A stretch of 20,559 nucleotides of DNA from assembly GCA_013812995.1 (NCBI GenBank), contig JACCSL010000263.1:1-20559 (forward strand), read 5' to 3'. This document shows positions 1 to 8,991 of the stretch, piece after piece (the first letter of the stretch is position 1; every line of letters begins with the position of its first letter). The notes under the pieces are model-generated. The model was not told where the DNA came from, ran no database searches, and saw nothing but the letters and a program-made list of their open reading frames with translations. Made by a program: the position numbers and the translations under genes. This DNA is from Ardenticatenales bacterium (GTDB lineage Bacteria > Chloroflexota > Anaerolineae > Ardenticatenales > Ardenticatenaceae).

Positions 1-282
1 GTTCTGGAGACCCTGGAGGGCCTGGGCGGGCAGTTGGGCCGCCACCGCCGAGTAATTCGCGAACTCATGCTTCACATTGCCACCAGCCGCGCGTACCGCG
101 GCGGCCCCGTGGCTGAAATCTTTGAAGTGAACGATATAGCGATCCGAGGCAGCGGCGCTGGCCGGGCCATCGCTGAATTTCTGGGAGGTCGGCTGAGCTG
201 AACCACGACCCTGCGCGGCAGTCGGCAGGACAATGAGAAGAAGAAGGGCGGCTACAAACAGAATTGACCAGACCTTGCGCAT
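1..282 (-). CDS. Secreted subtilisin-like protease, N-terminal part (runs off left edge)
   Basis: The minus-strand frame is open from an ATG at 282-280 to the window edge (94 codons, no stop). It begins MRKVWSILFVAALLLLIVLP, a classical signal peptide with a likely cleavage after TAAQG or nearby. A low-complexity Ser/Ala linker follows, then at about residues 48-94 a stretch with DRYIVHFK, alternating hydrophobics and AAGGNVKHEF. This resembles the inhibitor I9 propeptide that chaperones and blocks subtilases (peptidase family S8). The catalytic domain would lie beyond the edge and is not seen, so the protease call is inferred from the propeptide. A good ribosome site (AGAGGAGA, about 5 nt from the ATG) supports the start. 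An I9-like domain on another kind of secreted protein is the alternative. Confidence 0.72.
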   Translation of the reverse strand, partial: MRKVWSILFVAALLLLIVLPTAAQGRGSAQPTSQKFSDGPASAAASDRYIVHFKDFSHGAAAVRAAGGNVKHEFANYSAVAAQLPAQALQGLQN

Positions 283-339
283 TTACGTCTCCTCTAGGGT
301 GTGAGTGGGTAGTAAAAGGGGTTAAGGGGTACATTGGTT

Positions 340-367
340 ATTATAGACAACCCACTGCCGTAAACAA
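340..367 (-). promoter_or_regulatory. Sigma-70-like promoter of the secreted protease gene
   Basis: On the minus strand, TTGTTT (367-362) is followed after 16 nt by a perfect TATAAT (345-340). Transcription would start near 333 and give a leader of about 50 nt before the protease ATG. The match is by eye only. The perfect -10 in an AT-rich gap upstream of a gene with a good ribosome site makes it plausible. Confidence 0.5.
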
Positions 368-447
368 TGGATAGTTTATACAACAAATAGTAGCTGCTTT
401 TGTTGGAAACGCATAACGCACCTTGTTATATGGCTAAGTTGTTTCTA

Positions 448-484
448 GTCAGGGACTTTAGCACAATATTGTCAGGGACTTTAG
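448..484. repeat. Two direct copies of GTCAGGGACTTTAG, 23-bp period
   Basis: GTCAGGGACTTTAG occurs at 448-461 and again, identically, at 471-484, about 80-120 bp upstream of the protease promoter and just past the uvrA stop. A decayed third copy (AGGGATAGACTTT) may follow at about 492-504. Two identical 14-mers on one face of the helix suggest a tandem protein-binding site, perhaps for an activator of the protease gene. No protein can be named from sequence alone. Confidence 0.55.
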
Positions 485-506
485 ACGATTTAGGGATAGA
501 CTTTCG

Positions 507-3500
507 TCACTGTTCCATTGCCCCAATCTCGTCCTCGTCCCAATCTTCGGCCCATTCCTCGCTCCACTCCTCGGCGGGCGCGCCCTCTTCTTCCACCCAT
601 TCCTCTTCCTCCGGTAGCTCGAAGTCGCTGTGCGGACTCGCAGCGAGAATCGGGGCAAGGTACTTGCCCGTCCAGGAGTGCTTGTAAGAGGCAACCTGCT
701 CCGGCGTGCCAGCGATGAGAAGCTCGCCGCCGCCCTCGCCGCCCTCCGGCCCCATGTCAATGATCCAGTCGGCGGTCTTGATAATATCCAGGTTGTGCTC
801 GATGACGATGACAGAGTTGTGTTTCTGCACCAAGCGGTTGAGTACCGTCACTAGCTTGGCCACATCATGCGCGTGCAGGCCGACGCTCGGCTCGTCCAGG
901 ATGTAGAGCGTCTTGCCCGTCGCCATGCGGCTGAGCTCCTTCGCCAGCTTGATGCGCTGCGCCTCGCCTCCCGAGAGCGTCGGTGCGGGCTGACCCAGGC
1001 GAATGTAACTCAAGCCCACATCGAAGAGCGTCTGGAGCTTGCGGCGAATCTTGGGAATATTCTCAAAGAAGTCCAGGGCCTCCTCCACGGTTAGCGCCAG
1101 GACATCGGCGATGCTCTTGCCCTTGTAGAGTACCTGGAGTGTCTCGCGGTTGTAGCGCCGTCCCCGGCAGGTATCGCATTTCACATAGATGTCGGGCAGG
1201 AAGTGCATCTCGATCTTAATCTCGCCGTCGCCCTGACACGCCTCACAGCGCCCGCCCTTCACGTTGAAGGAGAAGCGCCCCGGCTTGTAGCCCCGCATCT
1301 TGGACTCCGGCAAGCCAGCGAAAAGATCGCGAATCTCCGTGAAGAGGGCCGTGTACGTGGCGGGGTTGGAGCGCGGTGTGCGTCCAATGGCCGACTGGTC
1401 GATGTTGATAACTTTATCAATGAACTCGGTGCCATAGATCGCGGTGTGCTCGCCCGGATGGGTTTTGGCCCGGTGTAACATCTGCGCCAGCCGCGCATAG
1501 AGCACCTCGATAATCAGCGAGGATTTGCCCGAGCCGGACACCCCGGTGACCACGACAAACTTGCCCAGCGGCACCTCCACGGTCACATCTTTGAGATTGT
1601 TCTCTTTGGCTCCCTTGATAATCAGCGCGTTGCCATTGCCATCTCGCCGCTTCGTGGGCACCGGAATCGCCATACGTCCGGAAAGATAGGCCCCCGTCAG
1701 GGAGGTGGGATGCGCCAAAATATCGTCGATCGTGCCTGTGGCAACGACCTCGCCGCCATGCTCCCCCGCGCCCGGCCCCATATCCACGATCCAGTCGGCG
1801 GAGCGCATGGTGTCCTCATCGTGCTCAACGACGATGAGCGTGTTACCCAAGTCGCGCATTTTCTCCAGAGTACGAATCAGCCGCGCGTTGTCGCGCTGGT
1901 GCAGCCCGATGCTGGGCTCGTCGAGAATGTAGAGCACCCCCACGAGTTGGGAGCCAATCTGGGTCGCCAGGCGAATGCGCTGCGCCTCACCGCCCGAAAG
2001 CGTGCTCGCGGTGCGGTCCAGGGTCAGATAGCCAAGCCCCACGTCGGCCATGAAGACGAGCCGATCATTGACCTCCTTAAGAATCTGCGCCGCGATCTGC
2101 CGCTGCTGGGGGGTCAGAAGGGGCTGCGCGCCCTCCGCATCCGTGGTCGCCACGATGGCCACATCGTTGATGATGCGTTCGCCCCAGGCCAGGGCCTCCT
2201 CCACGCTAAACCTGGAAAGTTCGGAGATGTTCTTGGTCGCCACCGTGACAGCACGCGCCTCCGGTTTGAGACGCGTGCCCTCGCAGGTTGGGCAGGCCAC
2301 CTCTGCCATGTACCGCTCGATCTCCGAGCGCTGGTAGTTGGAGGTCGTCTCTTTATGGCGGCGCGAGAGATTCGGAATGACGCCCTCAAACGGGGTCTCG
2401 TAGCTGCGCTCACGGTTGTACTTGTTCTTGTAGTTGACCTTCACCGGCTCGCCCTTGGAGCCGTACAAGATCACCTGTTGATGTGCCTGGCTGAGGTCGG
2501 TCCAGAGGGTGTCGAGGCTAAAGGCATAGTGCTGTGCCACCGCCTCCAGCAGGTGAGAGAAGAAGGTATCACTGGTGCTGGCACGACTCCAGGGGGCAAT
2601 CGCCCCCTCGCCCAGGGAGAGGTCGGGGTTGGGCACCACCAGCGAGGGGTCCATCTCCTGCCGCACGCCCAGCCCCTGACAGGCGGGGCAGGCTCCATGC
2701 GGACTATTGAAAGAAAAGGAGCGCGGCTCGATCTCGCCCAGCGAGATACCGCAGTGGACACAGGCGAAGTGCTCTGAGAAGAGCAGGTCGCACGGCTCCT
2801 CGCCCGCCACGTTGATGACCACGATGCCATTACCAAGTTCCAGTGCGGTCTCGATGGAATCGGCAAGGCGGCTGTGATCCTCGTTCTCCGGATCCTGGCG
2901 TACCACCAAACGGTCCACTACCGCCTCGATGGTGTGCGCCTTGTAGCGGTCCAGGTCAATCTCTTCGTTCACATCACGCACCTCGCCGTTCACGCGCACG
3001 CGAACAAAGCCGCCCTTGCGCACATCCTCGAAGACGCGCTGATGGTGCCCTTTGCGGCTGATGACGAGTGGAGCCAGAATCTGGATACGTGCGCCCTCGG
3101 GCAGTCCGTGGACGGCATCCACGATCTGCTCGGTGCTCTGCTGCGCGATGACGCGGCCACATTCCGGGCAATGGGGAATCCCCACACGCGCAAAAAGCAG
3201 GCGCAGATAGTCGTAAATCTCCGTGACGGTTCCAACGGTCGAGCGCGGGTTATGGCTTGCGCCCTTCTGGTCAATCGAGATGGCGGGCGAGAGGCCGTCG
3301 ATCTGATCGACATCGGGCTTCTCCATCCGTCCCAGGAATTGCCGCGCGTAGGCCGAGAGGCTTTCCACGTAGCGCCGCTGCCCCTCTGCGTAGAGCGTAT
3401 CGTAGGCCAACGATGATTTCCCGCTACCCGACAGCCCGGTGAAGACCACCAACTTGTCGCGGGGAATGGTTAAATTCACATTCTTGAGGTTATGCTCGCG

Positions 3501-3527
3501 CGCCCCTCGAATAATAATCTCATCCAT
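507..3527 (-). CDS. uvrA: UvrABC excision nuclease subunit UvrA
   Basis: UvrA is the ATP-dependent damage-recognition subunit of nucleotide excision repair. As a dimer it loads UvrB on damaged DNA in the cytoplasm. The 1006-residue product has the full family plan of two fused ABC ATPase halves. These are Walker [10 protein letters not shown] (31-39), signature LSGGEAQ (510-516) and Walker B LYILDEP (532-538), then GVSGSGKSS (662-670), LSGGEAQ (851-857) and LYILDEP (874-880). Zinc-binding Cys pairs are at 256/259 with 280/283 and at 761/764 with 784/787. The start [16 protein letters not shown] is the canonical N-terminus, although the nearest strong ribosome-like sequence (AGGGAGG) is 16 nt away. 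It is longer than the usual 940-970 residues because of an acidic tail (about 970-1006) with repeated Glu-Glu-Trp. It is probably monocistronic. Confidence 0.97.
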   Translation of the reverse strand: MDEIIIRGAREHNLKNVNLTIPRDKLVVFTGLSGSGKSSLAYDTLYAEGQRRYVESLSAYARQFLGRMEKPDVDQIDGLSPAISIDQKGASHNPRSTVGTVTEIYDYLRLLFARVGIPHCPECGRVIAQQSTEQIVDAVHGLPEGARIQILAPLVISRKGHHQRVFEDVRKGGFVRVRVNGEVRDVNEEIDLDRYKAHTIEAVVDRLVVRQDPENEDHSRLADSIETALELGNGIVVINVAGEEPCDLLFSEHFACVHCGISLGEIEPRSFSFNSPHGACPACQGLGVRQEMDPSLVVPNPDLSLGEGAIAPWSRASTSDTFFSHLLEAVAQHYAFSLDTLWTDLSQAHQQVILYGSKGEPVKVNYKNKYNRERSYETPFEGVIPNLSRRHKETTSNYQRSEIERYMAEVACPTCEGTRLKPEARAVTVATKNISELSRFSVEEALAWGERIINDVAIVATTDAEGAQPLLTPQQRQIAAQILKEVNDRLVFMADVGLGYLTLDRTASTLSGGEAQRIRLATQIGSQLVGVLYILDEPSIGLHQRDNARLIRTLEKMRDLGNTLIVVEHDEDTMRSADWIVDMGPGAGEHGGEVVATGTIDDILAHPTSLTGAYLSGRMAIPVPTKRRDGNGNALIIKGAKENNLKDVTVEVPLGKFVVVTGVSGSGKSSLIIEVLYARLAQMLHRAKTHPGEHTAIYGTEFIDKVINIDQSAIGRTPRSNPATYTALFTEIRDLFAGLPESKMRGYKPGRFSFNVKGGRCEACQGDGEIKIEMHFLPDIYVKCDTCRGRRYNRETLQVLYKGKSIADVLALTVEEALDFFENIPKIRRKLQTLFDVGLSYIRLGQPAPTLSGGEAQRIKLAKELSRMATGKTLYILDEPSVGLHAHDVAKLVTVLNRLVQKHNSVIVIEHNLDIIKTADWIIDMGPEGGEGGGELLIAGTPEQVASYKHSWTGKYLAPILAASPHSDFELPEEEEWVEEEGAPAEEWSEEWAEDWDEDEIGAMEQ

Positions 3528-3575
3528 AACTCTGGCTACTGCGCCTCCCTTATTTGTAGAGGAAATCGACCGAAA

Positions 3576-3604
3576 AGTATATCACATCTGGCATGAAAAG
3601 TCAG
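3576..3604 (-). promoter_or_regulatory. Candidate uvrA promoter
   Basis: On the minus strand, CTGACT (3604-3599) and TATACT (3581-3576) are separated by exactly 17 nt. The predicted transcript would start near 3569, about 40 nt before the uvrA ATG. No clear LexA-type box was recognised around it. Judged by eye. Confidence 0.45.
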
Positions 3605-3635
3605 ATAGCATCTGGAGAAACGAACGAGTGTTCGA

Positions 3636-3746
3636 GTTGGAGCGTTGGAGCGTTGGAACGGGAGAACGTTGGAACAACGAGAGCGAAAAACGATGAGCGA
3701 TGATCACATCAGCCGTTTGTTCTATCGCTCTAACGCTCTATCGCTC
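3636..3746. repeat. Octamer-period repeats in two inverted arms
   Basis: The gap between the uvrA promoter and the cold-shock terminator has five 8-bp units at 3636-3675 (GTTGGAGC twice, GTTGGAAC, GGGAGAAC, GTTGGAAC). At 3723-3746 there are three 8-bp units TATCGCTC, TAACGCTC, TATCGCTC. The reverse complement of the second arm (GAGCGATA/GAGCGTTA) matches the GAGCGTTG phase of the first at about six of eight positions. The two arrays are therefore imperfect inverted copies that could fold as a long weak hairpin. They carry no ORF. They may be a dispersed intergenic repeat. Confidence 0.6.
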
Positions 3747-3765
3747 TTCCGTTGCTCTGGCACAC

Positions 3766-3796
3766 AAAAAAGCGCCTGGAGAAATCCAGGCGCTTT
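3766..3796 (-). terminator. Intrinsic terminator of the cold-shock gene
   Basis: A perfect 12-bp stem (3769-3780 with 3785-3796, GC-rich core GCGCCTGGA) closes a 4-nt loop. On the minus strand it runs into a T tract. It lies 15 bp after the cold-shock stop codon, in the right orientation for rho-independent termination. On the plus strand the T run is only three, so it should act mainly on minus-strand transcripts. Confidence 0.9.
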
Positions 3797-3811
3797 GGAG
3801 GCGAACGATGG

Positions 3812-4051
3812 TTAAATTTTGGTGACGTTCACGGCTCGCGGTCCCTTGCCTTTAGGGTCCGGCTCGACGTCAAACTCCACCCGATCCCCCTCGTTTAAGC
3901 TACGGTAGCCCGTCGCCTGAATGGCCGAGTGGTGAACGAATACGTCCTTGGAGTCATTGTCCGGGGTGATAAAGCCAAACCCCTTTTCCGAATTGAAAAA
4001 CTTCACAGTCCCTGTCTTACTTCCGCTCACTGCTGGCTCCTTACTGGACAT
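3812..4051 (-). CDS. Cold-shock domain protein (CspA family)
   Basis: This is a small single-stranded nucleic-acid-binding OB-fold protein that acts as an RNA chaperone in the cytoplasm. The product is 79 residues. A short Ser/Lys-rich head is followed by [16 protein letters not shown], which holds RNP1 (KGFGFI), then VFVHHS (RNP2), and it ends PRAVNVTKI. The frame is open further upstream to 4132, but the ATG at 4051 gives the normal family length and has a ribosome-like TAGGG 7-8 nt before it. The extra N-terminal residues of the longer frame look like leader sequence. The gene is followed closely by a strong terminator, so it is transcribed alone. The 5' leader of about 60 nt, if the promoter call is right, fits cold-shock genes, whose leaders often regulate expression. 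Confidence 0.95.
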   Translation of the reverse strand: MSSKEPAVSGSKTGTVKFFNSEKGFGFITPDNDSKDVFVHHSAIQATGYRSLNEGDRVEFDVEPDPKGKGPRAVNVTKI

Positions 4052-4119
4052 TGCATGCCCTACTGATACAGATCGCGCCTGGATATCGGTGTCCGAGCGT
4101 ATAATTTTCTCCAGCAAGA

Positions 4120-4125
4120 AGTATA
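4120..4125 (-). promoter_or_regulatory. Candidate extended -10 of the cold-shock gene
   Basis: On the minus strand TATACT (4125-4120) is preceded by TGG, giving the extended -10 form TGnTATACT. Transcription would start near 4113 and leave a leader of roughly 60 nt before the ATG at 4051. No convincing -35 is seen. The divergent intergenic stretch 4052-4218 has no gene of its own. Confidence 0.35.
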
Positions 4126-4156
4126 CCACCATCTTTGCAGCTTGCCGCGCAAAGGG

Positions 4157-4186
4157 CTGGCACAGAGCAGAAACTTGGCGTAAAAT
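4157..4186 (+). promoter_or_regulatory. Candidate promoter of the SH3-like membrane protein gene
   Basis: CTGGCA (4157-4162) and TAAAAT (4181-4186) are 18 nt apart, with a predicted start near 4193 and a short leader containing AGGAA before the ATG at 4219. A second plus-strand TATAAT at 4100-4105 lacks a -35. Weak evidence, judged by eye. Confidence 0.33.
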
Positions 4187-4218
4187 GGGCTAGACAAACA
4201 GACAGGAAACAACAAACA

Positions 4219-4830
4219 ATGCGTAACGTAGAAGAAGACAATGTGGACTCGGGCCGTCCCTCGATCTGGCTGTGGCTGATCGCCATGCTGCTCATCGTTG
4301 CGATGGGCAGTGTGTTGGGCTGGGTGATTGCAGGCGGTTTGGGGCGTGAGGAACTTGCGGGGGCCCCGAGTGTTGAAGAGGGCGTCCCCCCCCTGCTCCC
4401 GAGCCGGACACCCAAGCCCACCTTTACCGCTATCCCAACCAGCACCTTCAGCGCGCTGGCTCCGACCGCCGAGGCTCCGCTGCTCCCCTCGCCCCCCCCT
4501 GGCGTCGCGGTCACCCTGGAGGCTCCGCCGAACGCCGTACTCTTCCAGGTTCAGATAGAGGAGATTCCAGTCTATCGGGGCCCAGGGATTACCTATCCTC
4601 GCCTTGGTCTGGCCCCCCGTGGCACCACGCTGCTCGTGGCTGGACGCACCCCGGACGGCGGGTGGTGGCTGGTCTGCTGCGTGGATAGTCAGAGCGGGTG
4701 GATGGAACTCAAAGATCAGAACGTCCTGGTGCAAGGGGATGTAGCACTGGTCGATGTGATCGCGCTCCCCGGCACCTCGGGTTCTACGTTTCAGACGCCC
4801 ACCCCGCCCCCGGCACCGCCCAGTCCCTAG
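4219..4830 (+). CDS. Membrane-anchored protein with extracellular SH3-like domain
   Basis: The product is 203 residues. Its N-terminus is short and charged, followed by one transmembrane segment (about 16-40, IWLWLIAMLLIVAMG onward), so it is probably anchored with the C-terminus outside. A Pro/Thr/Ser-rich linker (57-95) leads to a bacterial SH3-like domain (about 108-170). Its hallmarks are PVYRGPGITYPRLG, a central glycine turn, GGWWLVCC and SGWM. Such domains commonly bind cell-wall components or act as targeting modules, and no enzyme domain is present. The tail is again Pro-rich. The frame is open upstream to 4135, but the ATG at 4219 with AGGAAA about 9 nt before it puts the membrane segment at a normal place. 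It is divergent from the cold-shock gene. The exact role is unknown. Confidence 0.8.
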   Translation: MRNVEEDNVDSGRPSIWLWLIAMLLIVAMGSVLGWVIAGGLGREELAGAPSVEEGVPPLLPSRTPKPTFTAIPTSTFSALAPTAEAPLLPSPPPGVAVTLEAPPNAVLFQVQIEEIPVYRGPGITYPRLGLAPRGTTLLVAGRTPDGGWWLVCCVDSQSGWMELKDQNVLVQGDVALVDVIALPGTSGSTFQTPTPPPAPPSP

Positions 4831-4943
4831 CCTGAGGTAACCTTGCTTTGCATTGCCCCACCGTTCCGTAGTACCATTTTTGTCGAGTTCCTTCATCGCA
4901 GAAGCCCACACGACACGATACTCCTAGAAAGCGACTTTACCAC

Positions 4944-7900
4944 GTGACGTCCTCCCTCTGGCACTCCTATATCCCTCACCACGTAGCCGCCGCCCTGCTT
5001 GCCGACCCCGAGGTCGATCCGGTCGGGCGCGAGCAACGCTTTGACGCGGTAGCGCTCTTCGTGGATGTCTCCGGGTTCACGGCCATGAGCGAGGCCCTGG
5101 CAGTCAGTGGTAAGACGGGGGCCGAAGAGCTAACAGCCCTGTTGAACCACTACTTTGAACCCATGATTGACTTGATTCAGTCCTTTGGGGGGATCATCGG
5201 TAAGTTCGGGGGGGATGCGATGACGGTCCTCTTCCCCTATGAGGCCGAAAGTCAGCGGGATGTCTGTTGCCGCGCGCTGCAATGTGCTCTCAACATGATG
5301 AAGGCTATGGCGGGGTATGAGGCTATTCAGACACGGGGGGGCACCTTCACCTTGGCGATGAAAGCCGGCCTGGCCTATGGCTCGCTCTTCTGCACCACGG
5401 TGGGCAATCCCGAGGTACGGCTGGAGTACATTATTGCCGGCAGAGTGCTAGACATGTGTGCCGAGGCGGAGCACCATGCCAACAAGGGAGATGTCATCGT
5501 TCACGATTCGCTTCTCCCACTTCTGGGCGACGTTGAGATCAAGGACTCGCACGATGGTTTTAGCCGCGTTACAGCCCTGCTTCAACCCGCGTCCCCCAAC
5601 CCCCTTGATCCCCTGGGGGAGTTACCCGCGAACCTCCTGAAACTGACCAGCGCCTATCTTCACCCCTCTATCGCGCAGCGCCTCATGCAGGGGCAGGCGA
5701 GCTTCATTAACGAGCATCGAAAGGTGACGGTTCTCTTCGTTCGTTTTGAGAATCTGGATTATGACAACGACCCCGAGGTGGGTCAGAAGTTACAGAGTTA
5801 TCTCTCCGAGGTAATTCGGACGATTCACGACTTTGACGGGTATCTTGCCAAAGTCGATATGGGGGACAAAGGGAGCAAATACCTGGTGCTATTCGGAGCC
5901 CCCATCGCCCACCAGAACGATGTGAGCCGCGCGCTTCAGTGTGCCTTTGAGCTGCGCGCCCTGGAAGGGCCGGCCAGCCGCATTGGCATCAACAGTGGCT
6001 TTGTCTACTGTGGACAGGTCGGCTCCAGCGTGCGCCAGGAGTATACCGTCATGGGCGATGCCGTGAACCTGACAGCGCGCCTCATGCAGGCTGCCGAAGC
6101 GGGCGAAATCCTGGTCAGTGATAGCACCCATCACGCCGCGATAGGCTCTTTCGTGTGGGAGCCTGCAAAGAAGTTGACCGTCAAGGGGAAGAGCGAGCCG
6201 GTCCGAGTGTACACATTACTCGGCATCAAAGAGCGGGGGGCGTCAAATCTGCGCGAGACGAAGTATGCCCTGCCGATGGTGGGCCGTCAGAAAGAACTCC
6301 AGTGGGTGAAGGAGCACCTATCGCTGGCCCTCGGTGGGCAAGGACAGATTGTGGGCATTACGGCGGAGCCGGGAATGGGTAAAACCCGATTGATCGACGA
6401 GATTATCCGACTGGCGCTTCAGCAGGGAATCTCGGGCTACGCCAGCGAATGCCTCTCGCATGGGGCCCACAGCTACCATGTGTGGAAGGATCTCCTGCGC
6501 GGTCTGTTTGGCCTGGATGGCACCTGGTCTCTTCAAAGAAGGCTCCGTCACCTGGAAGCGCAGCTGGCAGGGATTGATCCCAGTCTCGTGCCCCGTATGC
6601 CACTGCTGAGCCGCCTGCTGAATCTGCCCATTCCCGAGAATGCCCTCACCAGCTCGATGGAGGCCAAGCTGCGTAAGGAATCTCGCGAAGCTCTGGTCGT
6701 TGATTGTATGCGGTATTTTAGTCACCAACAGCCCTTCCTGCTCGTTCTGGAAGATTGTCAGTGGATCGACCCCCTCTCCCATGATCTACTGGTAAACGTC
6801 GCGCGCAACCTCTCCGAACGCTCCATCCTGATGGTGCTTGCCTATCGCTCCCCCGACACGGAGTGGCTTCGGCCCCGTGTCACGCGCTTTGGGCACTTCC
6901 GCGAGATTCAATTAACCGATTTCACTCGTGAGGAAGCTGCACAGTTGATCGGGCTGAAACTCGCCCAGTTTTTTGGAACCCACAGCAGTGTTCCCGTTGA
7001 CCTGCTGGAGAGAGTGACTGAGCGGGCACAGGGCAACCCCTTCTACATCGATGAGATGATCAACCTGATTCATGACCGGCAGATCGATCCCACGGATAAC
7101 CAGGCACTCCAGGCACTAGAGCTGCCTGACAGCCTGCACAGTCTGATTATCAGCCGCATTGACCAGTTGAACGAGGGAATCAAGAGCACGCTGAAAGTTG
7201 CCAGTGTTATCGGTCGGGTGTTCAAGGAGAACTGGCTGGCAGCGGTTTATCCGTCGCTCGGCTCCGCCAAGCGCGTCCACGAGCAACTCACCACCCTCAC
7301 ACAACTGGATCTGACGGTGCCGGACAAGATTGAGCCGGAACTGGAGTATCTCTTCAAGCATATCGTCACGCGGGAGGTCGCCTACGAGAGCTTGGCGGTT
7401 GCCACGCGAACGATGCTGCATGAGCGCGTGGGGAATTTTATCGAAGAGCATTACCCTGAGCGATTGGAGCAGTACCTTGACCTGCTCGCCTATCACTACA
7501 GCCTGAGCGCGAACCTCGAAAAGCAGCGCGACTATTTTCGCCGGGCCGGGGTTGCCGCACAGGCAAACTATGATAATGAGGCGGCGCTGAGCTACTACCA
7601 AGCCCTGCTGCGCCTCCTGCCAGAGGCCGAGCAGGGCATCATCCTGCTGAATCTCGGTCAGGTACGGCAACTAGTAGGGCGCTGGGCGGAGGCCGAAGAG
7701 AGCTACAGAAAGGCCCTGAGAGTGGCAGGGGAGCTGCAAGAGCGCCCTCTCCTGGCCAAGAGCCAGCGGGCACTGGGTACGCTCCTCCGGTCCAAGGGCA
7801 ACTACGGTGAAACGCTCCTGCTCCTCCAGGAGGCAAAAACGGGATTCGAGACCATTCATGATCCCCATAGCGCCCTGGAAACATTGATTGATATTGGTGT

Positions 7901-8966
7901 ACTCTACTGGCTACAGGGAGATTACACGCAGGCCCTGGCATATTTCCAGCAGGCGCTTGAGGAGGCACGGACGAGGCAGGATGCGTTGACCATGTGCCGC
8001 GCGCTGGGCAATCTGGGCCTGATCTATATCGACCAGAACGACCATGAGAACGCGCTCGCCGTGCACGAGCAAGGGTTGGAAATTGCAGAGCGCCTTCAGG
8101 ATCGTATGAAGAGTAATGTGCTCATTGGAAATCTGGGTGGTTTCTACCTGAAGCGCGGAAAGTATGAGCGCGCACTTGCATACTATCTTCAGAGCCTTCA
8201 GGCCGCAACCGAGTTAGGGTATCGGCAGGGCATCAATATCAGTCTTGGGAACATCGGGAATGTCTACCTGGAACAGGGAGAGTACGATAACGCCCGCGCC
8301 TGCTTTATCAAGACGCTACAGATTGCGCTTGAGATCGGTGATCGCGTGGGCGTTTCCCTGACGCTCTTTAGTCTGGCACTTGGCTGGGTGGAGCAAGACA
8401 ACTATGAGGAAGCGGTTCAGTTCATTCAGCCCGCGATTGCCCTGGCTCGTCTGATAGACACCCCGTACGACCTATGTGAGTATCTGTATATTTATGGAGA
8501 TATGCTTACGCAGCAGGAAGACTATCTGCACGCTCAGGAGATCAACACGCAGGCGCTAGAGATGGCCCTTGAGGTGGAGCAAGAGGAGATTCAGTTCCAG
8601 GCACAGCTACAGGCAATTCGCCTGAAGTATCTTCTGGGGGAACTCCGTCCGGCGGAAGCGCGTGAGGCATTCGAGGCGCTAGGGGAAGAGGGGCAGAATG
8701 AGAGGAACCGGGCAGCACTCCACTATCAAATCTGGCGGGTTGTGCCGACCCTGACGGAGCATCGCGAGAAGGTTGCCGCTCTCTATCGCAGTTTGTATGA
8801 AGAAAGCCCAAACATCGAGTACCAACGGCGCTATGAGGAGCTGACCCGGGAGCGCTTGCCCGCTCCTCCACCCCTTGCCCCGCTGCCGGACATTGTCCTG
8901 CGCCATCCCCCGTCGCTAGATGGGCTGCTCCGCCAGGTGGAGGCATTACTCGAAGTCTCCACCTGA
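4944..8966 (+). CDS. Soluble adenylyl cyclase-like protein: two class III cyclase domains, AAA ATPase, TPRs
   Basis: This 1340-residue cytoplasmic protein probably makes cAMP from ATP. Cyclase domain 1 (about 36-200) has the metal-binding Asp41 (FVDVSGFTAM) and Asp91 (KFGGDA), but lacks the catalytic Asn/Arg pair (GRVLDMCAEA). Domain 2 (about 260-425) lacks the first metal Asp (LFVRFEN) but has Lys309 (MGDKG), Thr368 and the Asn375/Arg379 pair (GDAVNLTAR). One composite active site is therefore expected, as in mammalian soluble cyclase ADCY10. An ATPase domain follows, with Walker A EPGMGKT (475-481) and Walker B FLLVLEDCQWID (598-609). From about residue 870 there are tetratricopeptide repeats, several with a roughly 40-residue period, suited to protein binding. 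The start is GTG at 4944, with only a weak AGAAAG before it. No membrane segment is seen. The gap 4831-4943 shows no clear promoter. Confidence 0.9.
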   Translation: MTSSLWHSYIPHHVAAALLADPEVDPVGREQRFDAVALFVDVSGFTAMSEALAVSGKTGAEELTALLNHYFEPMIDLIQSFGGIIGKFGGDAMTVLFPYEAESQRDVCCRALQCALNMMKAMAGYEAIQTRGGTFTLAMKAGLAYGSLFCTTVGNPEVRLEYIIAGRVLDMCAEAEHHANKGDVIVHDSLLPLLGDVEIKDSHDGFSRVTALLQPASPNPLDPLGELPANLLKLTSAYLHPSIAQRLMQGQASFINEHRKVTVLFVRFENLDYDNDPEVGQKLQSYLSEVIRTIHDFDGYLAKVDMGDKGSKYLVLFGAPIAHQNDVSRALQCAFELRALEGPASRIGINSGFVYCGQVGSSVRQEYTVMGDAVNLTARLMQAAEAGEILVSDSTHHAAIGSFVWEPAKKLTVKGKSEPVRVYTLLGIKERGASNLRETKYALPMVGRQKELQWVKEHLSLALGGQGQIVGITAEPGMGKTRLIDEIIRLALQQGISGYASECLSHGAHSYHVWKDLLRGLFGLDGTWSLQRRLRHLEAQLAGIDPSLVPRMPLLSRLLNLPIPENALTSSMEAKLRKESREALVVDCMRYFSHQQPFLLVLEDCQWIDPLSHDLLVNVARNLSERSILMVLAYRSPDTEWLRPRVTRFGHFREIQLTDFTREEAAQLIGLKLAQFFGTHSSVPVDLLERVTERAQGNPFYIDEMINLIHDRQIDPTDNQALQALELPDSLHSLIISRIDQLNEGIKSTLKVASVIGRVFKENWLAAVYPSLGSAKRVHEQLTTLTQLDLTVPDKIEPELEYLFKHIVTREVAYESLAVATRTMLHERVGNFIEEHYPERLEQYLDLLAYHYSLSANLEKQRDYFRRAGVAAQANYDNEAALSYYQALLRLLPEAEQGIILLNLGQVRQLVGRWAEAEESYRKALRVAGELQERPLLAKSQRALGTLLRSKGNYGETLLLLQEAKTGFETIHDPHSALETLIDIGVLYWLQGDYTQALAYFQQALEEARTRQDALTMCRALGNLGLIYIDQNDHENALAVHEQGLEIAERLQDRMKSNVLIGNLGGFYLKRGKYERALAYYLQSLQAATELGYRQGINISLGNIGNVYLEQGEYDNARACFIKTLQIALEIGDRVGVSLTLFSLALGWVEQDNYEEAVQFIQPAIALARLIDTPYDLCEYLYIYGDMLTQQEDYLHAQEINTQALEMALEVEQEEIQFQAQLQAIRLKYLLGELRPAEAREAFEALGEEGQNERNRAALHYQIWRVVPTLTEHREKVAALYRSLYEESPNIEYQRRYEELTRERLPAPPPLAPLPDIVLRHPPSLDGLLRQVEALLEVST

Positions 8967-8991
8967 TTTCGCTGAAGCGAGCGAAGGGGAG

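Noticed and set aside
65-334. 89-codon minus-strand open frame at the left edge
   Set aside because: It overlaps in another frame the signal-peptide-bearing protease start at 282, which has a real ribosome site and a recognisable propeptide.
1710-2777. 355-codon plus-strand open frame opposite uvrA
   Set aside because: It is the antisense of highly conserved UvrA sequence, with composition set by the uvrA codons and no recognisable domain.
3636-3746. CRISPR array
   Set aside because: Units are 8 bp and contiguous, with no spacers and no cas genes.
4060-4911. 283-codon minus-strand open frame over the SH3-like gene
   Set aside because: Low-complexity Gly/Arg-rich translation, overlapping both the SH3-like gene and the cold-shock leader; no family resemblance.
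8968-8985. TTCGCT/AGCGAA hairpin after the cyclase gene as a terminator
   Set aside because: Only 6 bp and no T tract; too weak to call.
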